NCBI RefSeq assembly: GCF_014640555.1
Contig: NZ_BMHE01000029.1
Coordinates: forward strand, 1-64,000
Source of the DNA: Paenibacillus marchantiophytorum
Lineage (GTDB): Bacteria; Bacillota; Bacilli; Paenibacillales; NBRC-103111
Direction of reading: 5' to 3'
DNA length: 64,000 nucleotides
Below, piece by piece: positions 36,490 through 45,124 of the stretch. Under the pieces are notes generated by a model. The model saw only the letters and a program-made list of their open reading frames with translations. It was not told the origin of the DNA and made no database searches. The number at the start of each line of letters is the position of its first letter. The stretch's first letter is position 1. The position numbers and the translations under genes were made by a program.

Positions 36490-37245
36490 TCATTTGTTCT
36501 TCCGGTAAACGCGTTCAGGTCTGCCGACAACACCGTAGGATAAGTCGGCGTACAAGTCGCCTGAGCTGACTAGATGCTCCAGATAACGGCGGCCGGTCGA
36601 ACGGCTGACGCCAATTTCTTTGGCGATTTGGTCGGCGGTTAGGCCGCTGTCTGCGACCGCTATCGCCTGAACAATTTTCACAAGTGTTAGCTTGTCGATT
36701 CCTTTGGGGAGAAAGAAGGTGTCGGGGCTCGACTCCTTTTTGGATGAACCTAACAAGAGGCGATCCACGTCGCTTTGATTAATCATGCCGCTTTCGTTCA
36801 TCCTGCGTAATTCGCGATGGAAATTCAGGTAGCGAAGCAGCGTTTCTTGCAGCCGGTTAAAGACGAGGGGCTTCATAATGTAGTCGAAAGCTCCGCCGCG
36901 GATGGCCTCGCGAATGGCATCCATTTCTTTGGCGGCTGTAATCATAATGACGTCGGTTTCACGGTAATGCTGGCGGATAAAGGAAAGCATATCTAAGCCG
37001 TTCGCGCCAGGTAAATACACATCAAGCAGGACGAGATGAGGGGTTAGCACCTCCAACTGCTCTTTGGCTTGTTCGGAATCGGTGGCGATACCGACGACAT
37101 GGAATCCAGCTACTTTTTCAACAAAACGCCGATTAATTTCGGCAATTTTCACATCATCTTCCACAATCAATACATCAACAGTCGGATTAAGAGGTTCTCT
37201 CCGATCCATCTGTTCCATCTGTTCCATCCGATCCCTCTGTACCAT
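36490..37245 (-). CDS. Two-component response regulator (CitT/DcuR/DctR type)
   Basis: A 251-aa response regulator with an N-terminal receiver (DVLIVEDDVKIAEINRRF; phosphoacceptor Asp in LVLLDVYLPG; conserved Thr/Lys in MITAAKE and IMKPL). Its C-terminal helix-turn-helix (SGLTADQIAKEIGVSRSTGRRYLEHL) is of the kind that controls C4-dicarboxylate and citrate genes. I choose the start at 37245 because AAAGGAG lies 8 bases upstream; it then overlaps the kinase gene by 59 bp. With the kinase, it probably activates the divergent tctCBA-malic enzyme genes. Confidence 0.9.
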   Translation of the reverse strand: MVQRDRMEQMEQMDRREPLNPTVDVLIVEDDVKIAEINRRFVEKVAGFHVVGIATDSEQAKEQLEVLTPHLVLLDVYLPGANGLDMLSFIRQHYRETDVIMITAAKEMDAIREAIRGGAFDYIMKPLVFNRLQETLLRYLNFHRELRRMNESGMINQSDVDRLLLGSSKKESSPDTFFLPKGIDKLTLVKIVQAIAVADSGLTADQIAKEIGVSRSTGRRYLEHLVSSGDLYADLSYGVVGRPERVYRKNK

Positions 37246-38851
37246 AAGTCCGACTCCTTTCTGCAAGATCTGTTAGCTTGGGAATAGCAACGGTGAAAAT
37301 GGTGCCGCCATCGGGATTTTTATGAAAAGTAATGTACCCGTTCAATTTGCCGACAGCGTGTTGGACCAGTGCGAGTCCGATCCCCCGATGTTCGCCCGCT
37401 TTGGTGGAAAATCCTTTCACAAAAACATTCATACCCGTCTCCTCCGAAATTCCGATGCCCCGATCTTCACATTCAATGATAAGATCATCTCCCAGATCGG
37501 TAAGAAATAATTTGACATAACGATCGTCGTGATTGCCTTTGGCAAGTACAGCTTCCATGGCGTTATCGATCAAGTTGCCAATGACAGTTACAAGTAAATT
37601 GCGCTCCATGGAAGCCGGAATGTCGCGGAACGAGCTTTCGTGATCAATTTCGAACGTCAGCTTCAATTCCTGTGCATGATTAAATTTCCCGATAAGCAGC
37701 CCGCCTATCATAGGATCAGGGATTTCCCGCATAATGAATTGCACCCAATTCTGGTGGACGTCAGCTTCACGTGAGATCAGTTCGACTGCTTCCTGATACG
37801 ATTCCAGTTGGATAAGGCCGGAAATAACATAAAGTTTATTCGAGAATTCATGCGTTTGTGCGCGAAGGGCTTCAGCAAATCGTTTGACCTGGGACAATTC
37901 CTCGGCAAGCCGATACAGTTCCGATTTGCTGCGGAAGCTGGAGACAGCACCGGTCACACTGGATTTTCGTTCAATAATCGGCACTCGATTAACAATGACT
38001 TCATGGTCGCCAATTAGCATTTCATGGTCAAACTCAGCTTGGCCCGTACGAACGACTTCGACTAGACGTGTATTCGGAATGACATCCTCGATATGTCTGC
38101 CTGTAATTTTGGCCGTGACTGGCAGTTCCAGCAGTTGCAGCGCGTAGCGATTAGCCATCGTAATCACACCTTCTTGATTGACGGCAATAATGCCTTCACG
38201 AATAGACTCCAGAATGGCCTTTTTCTCCGTATATAAAGCGCCAATTTCCTTTGGCTCCAAACCATGAATGGAACGCCGAACATTGCGGGCAATGAGCACA
38301 GAACCTAATAGACCAACGACCAAAACAAGCAAGGAGATCAGCTCGATGCGTGTTTGATAGTTATCTGTAACAAGCTCAATGTCCTCTGTAAGAAAGCCGA
38401 CAGACACGATGCCGATGACTTGACCCTGGTCGCCAAACACGGGCGCTTTACCACGGAGAGAGGGGCCAAGAGAGCCGGTAGCTTTGGAAATAATGGAATT
38501 TCCCGCGAGTACAGGAGCATTGTCACCACCGACCATTTCTTTGCCAATCCGATCCAAAACAGGGTGAGAATAACGAATGCCTTCGCGGTTTCCGACAACG
38601 ATATACTCGGCATCAATTTTCTCCCTTACGGCTTCAGCGATTGGTTGAATAATGGACGATGGATCTTTGAGTGAGAAGGCATCTTGGATATCGGGCATGC
38701 TGGCTACCGTTTCAGCAACCTTGAGAGCGCGTGTCCCAATCTGCTCCTCAAGCGCAGTCTTCATCAAGTAATAGAAAATACCGCCAAGACTGAAGACGAG
38801 GAAGACAAGCAGGGAACAAATAATGATGATCAGCTTGGTTTGCAGCCTCAT
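37187..38851 (-). CDS. Sensor histidine kinase (CitA/DcuS/DctS type)
   Basis: A membrane sensor kinase of about 554 aa. Two membrane segments (about residues 7-28 and 170-195) flank an extracytoplasmic PAS/PDC-type domain. A cytoplasmic PAS domain follows, then the phosphoacceptor region QTHEFSNKLYVISGLIQL (His near residue 335), then the HATPase domain with GIGISEE and a typical KGFSTKAGEHRGIGLALV. This is the layout of citrate and C4-dicarboxylate sensors. The C-terminus ends in a low-complexity GSDGTDGTDGSERTS tail created by a 9-bp tandem repeat that also overlaps the response regulator start. The start is ATG 38851, with GGAGG about 12 bases upstream. Confidence 0.92.
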   Translation of the reverse strand: MRLQTKLIIIICSLLVFLVFSLGGIFYYLMKTALEEQIGTRALKVAETVASMPDIQDAFSLKDPSSIIQPIAEAVREKIDAEYIVVGNREGIRYSHPVLDRIGKEMVGGDNAPVLAGNSIISKATGSLGPSLRGKAPVFGDQGQVIGIVSVGFLTEDIELVTDNYQTRIELISLLVLVVGLLGSVLIARNVRRSIHGLEPKEIGALYTEKKAILESIREGIIAVNQEGVITMANRYALQLLELPVTAKITGRHIEDVIPNTRLVEVVRTGQAEFDHEMLIGDHEVIVNRVPIIERKSSVTGAVSSFRSKSELYRLAEELSQVKRFAEALRAQTHEFSNKLYVISGLIQLESYQEAVELISREADVHQNWVQFIMREIPDPMIGGLLIGKFNHAQELKLTFEIDHESSFRDIPASMERNLLVTVIGNLIDNAMEAVLAKGNHDDRYVKLFLTDLGDDLIIECEDRGIGISEETGMNVFVKGFSTKAGEHRGIGLALVQHAVGKLNGYITFHKNPDGGTIFTVAIPKLTDLAERSRTYGTEGSDGTDGTDGSERTS

Positions 38852-38890
38852 GACCGGAAGTAGCCTCCTGTTTTTTGCTAGTATTGTATC

Positions 38891-38904
38891 ATAAAGCGTT
38901 ATCA
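38891..38904 (-). promoter_or_regulatory. Possible cre site before the kinase gene
   Basis: ATAAAGCGTTATCA matches 12 of 14 cre positions, 40 bp upstream of the kinase start. Confidence 0.35.
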
Positions 38905-39017
38905 TTTTGAGTGAAAATGGGTCAGTGCTTCCGTGAACAATATGAACAAAATGCGCAAAACGAAGTTATTACAACTAATTTTGTTAAACTTCTCTAATTT
39001 CTATTCAGGTGATATTC

Positions 39018-39043
39018 TGAAAGCGCTTCATAGAAAGCGCATA
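39018..39043 (+). promoter_or_regulatory. cre-like sequences before tctC
   Basis: TGAAAGCGCTTCA (39018-39030) has the palindromic AAGCGCTT core, and an overlapping second match AGAAAGCGCATACA begins near 39032. Both lie within 60 bp of the tctC start, suggesting catabolite repression of tricarboxylate uptake. Confidence 0.4.
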
Positions 39044-39075
39044 CAAATATACCAAACTTATTGGAGGGGTTTCAT

Positions 39076-40089
39076 TTGATAAAAAATGTCATCACAGCAT
39101 CTTTAAAAGTAACATCGATCAGCATATTGGCCGTCTCATTGGCAGCATGCGGTAATGGTGCAAACCAAACAGCATCCTCATATCCAGTGAAGGCGCTTAG
39201 TATCATCGCACCATCCGGTGCAGGTGGAGGTTGGGATATGACAGCTCGAACGATCGCCAAAGTATTGACGGAAACCAAAGCGATGGATAAGCCTATATCC
39301 GTTGAAAATAAACCGGGCGGAGGCGGTGCTGTCTTCATGGCAGAATATGCCACCAAAGATGTGAAAGACAATTATAAGTTATTTGTCAGCTCTCCGCCGA
39401 TTCTCATTAATCATTTGAAAAAAGAAGGCAACACGCCTTACGGCTATGCCGATACCACACCTATTGCCCAGTTGACCAAAGATTATGGCGCGATTGCTGT
39501 AGCGGCGAATTCGAAATACAAAGATTTGAAATCATTGCTCGATGATTTGAAAGCCGATCCTACGAAATTGACAGTTGCTGGTGGTTCTGCGCCAGGGTCG
39601 ATGGATCATTTGGTTTCTATCCTTCCAGCCTTTAAATACGGCATCGATCCCAAAAAAGTGAAATATGTGTCCTATGATGGCGGCGGGGAAGCTGTCACTG
39701 CGCTGCTGGGCGGAAATGCCGATGTGCTTGGTACCGATGCCTCTTCCTTGGATCAATACGTCAAAGCTGGGAAAATCCGTGTGCTGGCTGTTGCCGCTCC
39801 ACAGCGTCTTGGCAGCATGAAGGATGTGCCAACGATGAAAGAGCAGGGTGTTGATGCAGAGTTTCTCATCTGGCGCGGCTTCTTCGGGCCTAAAAATATG
39901 GATGCCGGAGCGAAAAAATTCTGGGATGACGCGATCAAGAAAATGGTGGATTCCGATGCTTGGAAAAAGGAAATGACTGCGAATAATTGGCAAACGGACT
40001 ATAAAAAATCCGAAGATTTCAAAGCTTTCCTCGCTCAACAGGAAACGCAATTGAAAGATATGCTGACGGCGTTAGGGATGCAGAAATAA
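39076..40089 (+). CDS. tctC: Tripartite tricarboxylate transporter receptor TctC
   Basis: The extracytoplasmic solute-binding receptor of a TTT-family transporter for citrate or related acids, about 337 aa. It has a lipoprotein signal with lipobox SLAAC and the family motifs IIAPSGAGGGWDMTAR, VENKPGGGG and VSYDGGGEAV. I choose TTG 39076 as start because GGAGGGG lies 6 bases upstream; the TTG at 39061 overlaps that ribosome binding site. It heads tctC-tctB-tctA and is divergent from the sensor kinase. Confidence 0.93.
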   Translation: MIKNVITASLKVTSISILAVSLAACGNGANQTASSYPVKALSIIAPSGAGGGWDMTARTIAKVLTETKAMDKPISVENKPGGGGAVFMAEYATKDVKDNYKLFVSSPPILINHLKKEGNTPYGYADTTPIAQLTKDYGAIAVAANSKYKDLKSLLDDLKADPTKLTVAGGSAPGSMDHLVSILPAFKYGIDPKKVKYVSYDGGGEAVTALLGGNADVLGTDASSLDQYVKAGKIRVLAVAAPQRLGSMKDVPTMKEQGVDAEFLIWRGFFGPKNMDAGAKKFWDDAIKKMVDSDAWKKEMTANNWQTDYKKSEDFKAFLAQQETQLKDMLTALGMQK

Positions 40090-40161
40090 CAGAGATTCTA
40101 GGTAAAGGGAGAAGCCGAGTAAGGCTTTTCTCCCTCCTTAGAGCGGGAGGTTGATGAAGAG

Positions 40162-40620
40162 ATGACGACAAGATTTGACCGGTATGCAGGCATCGTATTT
40201 TTGGCTATCGGCACGGCATTTATGATCGGAAGCCGCAGCATTTCTACAAGCGCATACGGCAGCAATGTTGGCGCTAATATTTTCCCTATGATACTGGGAG
40301 CATTCCTGGCTTTAATGAGTATCCGACTCATTTACGAAACATTTCGCAAGCAGAAAACCGAGAGTTATAAGGAGAATTTGGATTATCAAAGATTCGGCAT
40401 CATTTTCACTGCCGCTGTTCTCTATGCGTTATTTCTCGAGAATATCGGCTTCGTTATTTCCACATTTCTGTTCTTAATGATTGGCTTTCAAACGATGCAA
40501 AGAGGTCGGGTTTGGGTTTCACTCGTGATTTCGGCGGCTTTTTCCTGCGGTGTTTACTATTTGTACGTGCATGTACTGGATGGATCGCTTCCAGGATTTC
40601 CAGCTTGGTTAAGCTTCTAA
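40162..40620 (+). CDS. tctB: Tripartite tricarboxylate transporter small membrane subunit TctB
   Basis: A 152-aa membrane protein with four predicted helices, positioned between tctC and tctA as is usual for the small subunit. Typical TctB features include the N-terminal RYAGIVFLAIGTAFMIGS and the GSNVGANIFPMILG turn. Confidence 0.9.
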   Translation: MTTRFDRYAGIVFLAIGTAFMIGSRSISTSAYGSNVGANIFPMILGAFLALMSIRLIYETFRKQKTESYKENLDYQRFGIIFTAAVLYALFLENIGFVISTFLFLMIGFQTMQRGRVWVSLVISAAFSCGVYYLYVHVLDGSLPGFPAWLSF

Positions 40621-40671
40621 GATGATGTTGATGCAGTGAGTTTGCGAAGGCAAACGATAGGGGGGATAGAA

Positions 40672-42198
40672 ATGAGCACGATGGATTATGTGCTTCATGG
40701 CTTGGGTACTGCGATGCAGTGGCACAATGTACTGTTTGTTTTTCTAGGCGTATTAATTGGTACTGTGGTAGGTGTACTGCCTGGGATTGGGCCTATGAGC
40801 GGTGTTGCTCTCCTCATCCCGATTACAGCGACAATGACTGCAGGATTGGGTCCGGAAGAAGCCGCGACAAGCTCCATTATTCTGCTGGCTGGCGTCTATT
40901 ATGGAGCGATGTATGGGGGTTCAACGACCTCAATTCTGCTGAATACACCGGGTGAATCCTCATCCGTCGTCACAACGTTAGATGGGTATCAGATGGCTAA
41001 GCAAGGTAGAGCAGGAGCAGCGCTTGCGATTTCGGCGATCGGTTCCTTTGCAGCTGGGATTATTTCTTTAATTGGTCTGATCTTCCTGGCGCGTCCGCTC
41101 TCCGCTGTTGCCATTAAATTCGGCCCGGCTGAATATTTCTCCCTTATGGTTCTTGGATTGCTGGCAATTAGCGGACTAGCAGGAAAATCGATGGTCAAGG
41201 CTTTGATGATGACAGCTTTTGGACTGCTGCTCGCTACGATCGGAATTGATAACGTCTCCGGCGTGGAACGCTTCACCTTTAACATTCCAGAGCTGTATCA
41301 AGGCTTGGAATTTCTGACAGTTGCTGTGGGTACATTCGCGGTTGGGGAAGTGTTCAAGACCATTTTGCAGCGTGAAGGCAACGATGGCGAGTTGGCCAAA
41401 ATCAATCGAATCCTGCCCACCAAGCAGGACCTGAAAGACAGCGCAGCGCCCATCGCGCGCGGCTCCGTATTAGGCTTTTTCATTGGGCTTCTGCCTGGCG
41501 CCGGTGCTATTCTTGCTTCGTTTTTTGCCTATATTGTGGAGAAGAAGATCAGTAAAAACCCTGAGAAATTCGGGAAAGGCGCTATTGAGGGAGTAGCTTC
41601 TCCCGAGGCTGCGAACAATGCGGCATCTGGCGGAGCGATGATTCCACTGCTAACACTGGGCATCCCGTCCTCCGGTACAACCGCTATACTCATGGGCGCT
41701 TTCATTATGTACAATGTCCAACCGGGTCCCTTGCTTTTCCAAGATCACCCGCAGCTAGCTTGGGGTGTTATTGCCAGCATGTTCGTGGGCAACTTGATGC
41801 TGCTGATTCTGAACATGCCGCTCGTTAAAGTATTTGCGAAGGTGATCGAAACGCCAACCAAATACCTGATTCCTTTGATTATCGTCTTTTCCGTCTTCGG
41901 TGTGTATGCCGTTCAGTATTCAACGTTTGATCTGCTATTAATTATGGGCTGCGGACTTGTGGGATACTTTTTATCCAAAAATGATTACCCATTAGCGCCG
42001 CTGGTGCTTGGTCTTATTCTTGGACCGATGCTCGAAAATAATATGCGCAGAGCATTAACCATTTCCAATGGCGATTTCATGATTTTCTTGCAAAAACCAG
42101 TCTCCCTCGTCTTTTTGATCATTGGGTTCCTATGGTTGACAATTCCCTTGATTCTCAAACGAAGAGGTAAAAATGTGCTTGTCAACGAGGAAGCGTAA
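40672..42198 (+). CDS. tctA: Tripartite tricarboxylate transporter large membrane subunit TctA
   Basis: The 508-aa transport subunit with about 12 helices. The family signatures are GVLPGIGPMSGVALLIPIT near the N-terminus and a second GLLPGAGAILASFFAY with GVASPEAANNAASGG in the middle. ATG 40672 follows a GGGGGG-containing ribosome binding site, so it is preferred to the upstream in-frame codon at 40636. It moves citrate or another tricarboxylate using an ion gradient, with TctC as receptor. Confidence 0.95.
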   Translation: MSTMDYVLHGLGTAMQWHNVLFVFLGVLIGTVVGVLPGIGPMSGVALLIPITATMTAGLGPEEAATSSIILLAGVYYGAMYGGSTTSILLNTPGESSSVVTTLDGYQMAKQGRAGAALAISAIGSFAAGIISLIGLIFLARPLSAVAIKFGPAEYFSLMVLGLLAISGLAGKSMVKALMMTAFGLLLATIGIDNVSGVERFTFNIPELYQGLEFLTVAVGTFAVGEVFKTILQREGNDGELAKINRILPTKQDLKDSAAPIARGSVLGFFIGLLPGAGAILASFFAYIVEKKISKNPEKFGKGAIEGVASPEAANNAASGGAMIPLLTLGIPSSGTTAILMGAFIMYNVQPGPLLFQDHPQLAWGVIASMFVGNLMLLILNMPLVKVFAKVIETPTKYLIPLIIVFSVFGVYAVQYSTFDLLLIMGCGLVGYFLSKNDYPLAPLVLGLILGPMLENNMRRALTISNGDFMIFLQKPVSLVFLIIGFLWLTIPLILKRRGKNVLVNEEA

Positions 42199-42272
42199 AC
42201 AATACGACGATTGTTTATTTATCCAAACTATTATTTTTAAGTGGAGAAATCCGCAGGAATGGGGAAGTTGTC

Positions 42273-43706
42273 ATGAAGGATACACTTGGCGGTAAAAGTA
42301 TTATTCTGCGTTTGGAACTGCAAACGGAGATGATTCATTTTGGTCATTTGATTACGGTGATTACCGAAAATGGCGGCGATGTGATCGCGATTGACGTGAT
42401 ACAAACCGGGCCGAATTGGACTGTGCGGGACATTACCGTATCTGCTTTGGAGCAAGCGCAATTAGAGGCCGTCACCCGCGCGATGAAAGAGCTGCCTGGC
42501 ATTCGACTTATTCATGTATCCGATCGTACCTTTCTGCTTCATTTGGGCGGCAAGATTGAGATGAAACCCAAAGTTCCGATCCAGAATCGAGATGATCTAT
42601 CTCGTGTTTATACACCGGATGTAGCAAGGGTTTGTATGGCTATTCATGAAAAGCAGGAAAATGCCTATAAGCTTACGATCAAACGCAACACAGTAGCTGT
42701 TGTGTCAGATGGCAGCGCTGTTCTAGGTCTTGGAAATATTGGTCCTTACGCGGCCATGCCGGTAATGGAAGGAAAGGCTATGCTGTTCAAACAGCTGGCG
42801 GATGTCGATGCCTTTCCCATTTGCTTGGACACGCAGAGCACAGAGGAGATTATTACCACGATCAAGCATCTGGCTCCAGCTTTCGGCGGAATTAATCTAG
42901 AGGATATCTCATCGCCGCGCTGCTTTGAAATTGAAGAGAGACTTCGCCATGAGCTCGATATTCCCGTATTCCATGATGATCAGCATGGCACCGCTGTCGT
43001 CCTCTATGCGGGCTTGATCAACGCGTTGAAAGTAGTAGGGAAGACAATTGACGAAGCGAAGGTCGTCGTCTGCGGTATCGGGGCGGCAGGAATCGCCTGT
43101 TCCAAAATTCTTCTCGCCGCAGGTGTGAAGGAATTGATTGGCGTCGACCGTGAGGGAGCCTTGGTCAGCACTCAAACATATGCCAACTCCATGTGGAACT
43201 GGTATGCGCAGCATACGAACCCGAATCAAGTGACGGGGGCGCTGTCTGACATCATCGCGGATGCGGATGTATTTATCGGTCTATCCGCCGGAGGCGTGCT
43301 GAAGCGAAGCGATGTTGCGAAAATGGCGCAGCATCCTGTAGTCTTCGTGATGGCCAATCCGACCCCTGAAATCCTCCCGGATGAAATAGAAGATATTGCC
43401 GGCGTAATCGCCACAGGAAGATCGGATTTTCCTAATCAGATCAACAATGTCCTATGCTTTCCGGGCATATTCCGGGCAGCATTGGACTGCCAAGCGATGA
43501 CGATCAACGAAGAAATGAAGCTCGCGGCCTCAGCGGCAATTGCTTCCGTTGTTGCTCCGCAAGAATTGAATAAACTGTATATTATTCCAAGCGTTTTTAA
43601 TCAAGAAGTGGTGAGGCTCATTCGAAAAGCAGTCATCGAAGCAGCCATCCGAACCGGAGTCGCTCGCAGAATGCCACGCGAATACAGGGTAGGAGGAACG
43701 CTATGA
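42273..43706 (+). CDS. NAD-dependent malic enzyme with N-terminal ACT domain
   Basis: A 477-aa malic enzyme that decarboxylates malate to pyruvate. An ACT-like regulatory domain covers about residues 10-85 (RLELQTEMIHFGHLITVITENGG). The catalytic malic domain follows (YTPDVARVCMAIHE, VVSDGSAVLGLGNIG, HDDQHGTAVV), then the NAD-binding domain (VVVCGIGAAGIACSK, MANPTPEI). The gene follows tctCBA and is followed by an overlapping HPr-like gene, suggesting a pathway from imported tricarboxylates to pyruvate. B. subtilis has several such enzymes (MaeA, MalS, YtsJ); I do not assign the name. Confidence 0.93.
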   Translation: MKDTLGGKSIILRLELQTEMIHFGHLITVITENGGDVIAIDVIQTGPNWTVRDITVSALEQAQLEAVTRAMKELPGIRLIHVSDRTFLLHLGGKIEMKPKVPIQNRDDLSRVYTPDVARVCMAIHEKQENAYKLTIKRNTVAVVSDGSAVLGLGNIGPYAAMPVMEGKAMLFKQLADVDAFPICLDTQSTEEIITTIKHLAPAFGGINLEDISSPRCFEIEERLRHELDIPVFHDDQHGTAVVLYAGLINALKVVGKTIDEAKVVVCGIGAAGIACSKILLAAGVKELIGVDREGALVSTQTYANSMWNWYAQHTNPNQVTGALSDIIADADVFIGLSAGGVLKRSDVAKMAQHPVVFVMANPTPEILPDEIEDIAGVIATGRSDFPNQINNVLCFPGIFRAALDCQAMTINEEMKLAASAAIASVVAPQELNKLYIIPSVFNQEVVRLIRKAVIEAAIRTGVARRMPREYRVGGTL

Positions 43707-43951
43707 GCGGATTAGGAACTAGAGCGATTGTGGAAATCAATCAGGCAGCCAATCAATTCCAATCCAGCATCGTGATTAAAGTCGGCAAACGCTACATTGA
43801 TGTCAAAAGCATTCTCGGGCTAAGCATAACGCTGTTCAGCAACGAAACTTATCAGCTAGACATTCATGGGCCAGACGAGGCCGAAGCCAAACAGGCGATG
43901 AACCAACTGTTCCACAAACATGGACTTCCGCTTGCGGACCTGATCCCCTAA
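43703..43951 (+). CDS. Crh-like HPr paralogue without the phosphocarrier histidine
   Basis: An 82-aa HPr-fold protein. It aligns without gaps to Crh/HPr from the position of the active-site loop onward: SGLGTRAIVEINQAANQF here against TGLQARPAALFVQEANRF of B. subtilis Crh. The His15/Gln15 position is Gly, the usual Pro is replaced, and the protein starts at this loop, so the first beta strand is missing. The regulatory Ser46 motif is kept (VKSILGL against AKSIMGL). It therefore cannot carry PTS phosphate but could be a target of HPr kinase. It overlaps the malic enzyme stop by 4 bp (ATGA), with AGGAGG 6 bases upstream, so the start is firm. Its role is unknown; carbon-flux signalling is a reasonable guess. 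Confidence 0.8.
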   Translation: MSGLGTRAIVEINQAANQFQSSIVIKVGKRYIDVKSILGLSITLFSNETYQLDIHGPDEAEAKQAMNQLFHKHGLPLADLIP

Positions 43952-44024
43952 TTCTGCGCTTTGGACCTCCAAAGTAGCAGATAAGCACATCTAGCTTGCT
44001 ATTTACCCCCAAGTGCGCAAATGT

Positions 44025-44053
44025 AAAGAACCTAGCCGCAGGCTAGGTTCTTT
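44025..44053 (+). terminator. Terminator after the malic enzyme/HPr-like unit
   Basis: Perfect 13-bp arms AAAGAACCTAGCC and GGCTAGGTTCTTT around a 3-base loop, followed by CTTATT. Confidence 0.8.
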
Positions 44054-44117
44054 CTTATTGGCTTCCAGTACCGACTTCTTTGCTTTTGAGGATTTCAGTC
44101 TTAAAGAGCATCTAATG

Positions 44118-44299
44118 AACTCTATGATACTTATAGACGAGAAATTGGCTACTTTGGAGAATTAATGAACGGAGTTGGCGCTACCCGGCACTTTATTGGC
44201 CGAATGGTGATCATTTCCTTGAAATAGAGCGTCTGGAGTTCATAAGATTTTCAGAATGAGCGATTTTGATCGAATAAAGGGTATTGAGTTCGTTAGAGG
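44118..44299. repeat. Intergenic repeat family A, copy 2
   Basis: Colinear with 1-182 over about 180 bp. It contains GAGTTC-ended modules after AAATAGAGCGTCTG and AATAAAGGGTAT, and an opposite GAACTC near its left end, so it is also weakly palindromic. It is directly followed by family B. Confidence 0.55.
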
Positions 44300-44378
44300 G
44301 CTTGGTGGTTTTCTTCAATGTACCTTGACTGGGTGACCTAGCCGCAATTCTATCAAGAAGTACCATGATAGCGAGGGA

Positions 44379-44558
44379 GGGAACTACAGTGCGCTATTTT
44401 AGCAAAAAGCGGCAATATTGCGAGGGGGAGGGAACTACAGGACGTTATTTTGCTATTTCCTGGGAAGTTCAGCGCTTTTCGTGGAAATAAGACCCTGTAG
44501 TTCCGCTTCGTCCCACGCATCCCCGCTTATTGCCCAATTAGCGTTCTACAGTTCCCTT
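44379..44558. repeat. Intergenic repeat family B
   Basis: Full-length counterpart of 26669-26848, starting GGGAACTACAGT and ending CTACAGTTCCC with two internal modules. Related, more diverged modules (GGGAACCGCGATACGCA and AATAGCGAATCTGCGAT) continue to about 44716. Confidence 0.75.
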
Positions 44559-44744
44559 AATCGGACTTGCCGCTTGTAACACGCTCAGCTCTCAAGGCGG
44601 CGAAGCCGGGTTTTCTCATCTGGAGTGTGCAGCAGCACATCCAGCGCGGGAACCGCGATACGCAAAAGTCCCATTTTGCATGTTTTTCTGCCTAAATAGC
44701 GAATCTGCGATCACTGAAAGCCCTATTTTGCATGCCGCTGCCTG

Positions 44745-44951
44745 CTATTTCACCTTGAAATGCACAACGGCACTGTACAGCATTTTGCCGGCATTCGGAT
44801 CAAAAACAATATGGTGTTGGATGGCGAACACATCCAGCAGTAAGGCCTTGTTATTATCGACTTGATCGTTGATTTTTCGTTCAAGTGTTTGCATGTCATA
44901 GGCTTGAAAAAACTCGATTTTATTTTCGATCCGATCCAATATAAAATCCAT
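44745..44951 (-). CDS. DUF2536 family protein (YrzA-like)
   Basis: A 68-aa protein resembling B. subtilis YrzA/DUF2536 as I recall it: MDFILDRIENKIEFF at the start, a middle LERKINDQVDNNKALLLDV, and the end KMLYSAVVHFKVK. The function is unknown in the family. AAGGAGG lies about 9 bases upstream of ATG 44951, so the longer open frame to 45065 is rejected. It is divergent from the ABC exporter genes. Confidence 0.75.
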   Translation of the reverse strand: MDFILDRIENKIEFFQAYDMQTLERKINDQVDNNKALLLDVFAIQHHIVFDPNAGKMLYSAVVHFKVK

Positions 44952-45124
44952 GTGGGGAAATCCTCCTTGAGCGATCATGTTAAGATTAGATGACTTCTCT
45001 ATTATAACGTCAATATCTGATATAGGAAGTGAATCTGAATAGGCGTATACTGTAAGGGGATACAAGGCAAACTTTTCCTTGAAAGGTTGAGTGCCGACTA
45101 CAAGTAATAGGAAGTGATGTCGTT

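Noticed and set aside
44952..45065. N-terminal extension of the DUF2536 gene
   Set aside because: AAGGAGG is placed for ATG 44951, and the extension lacks similarity to the family.
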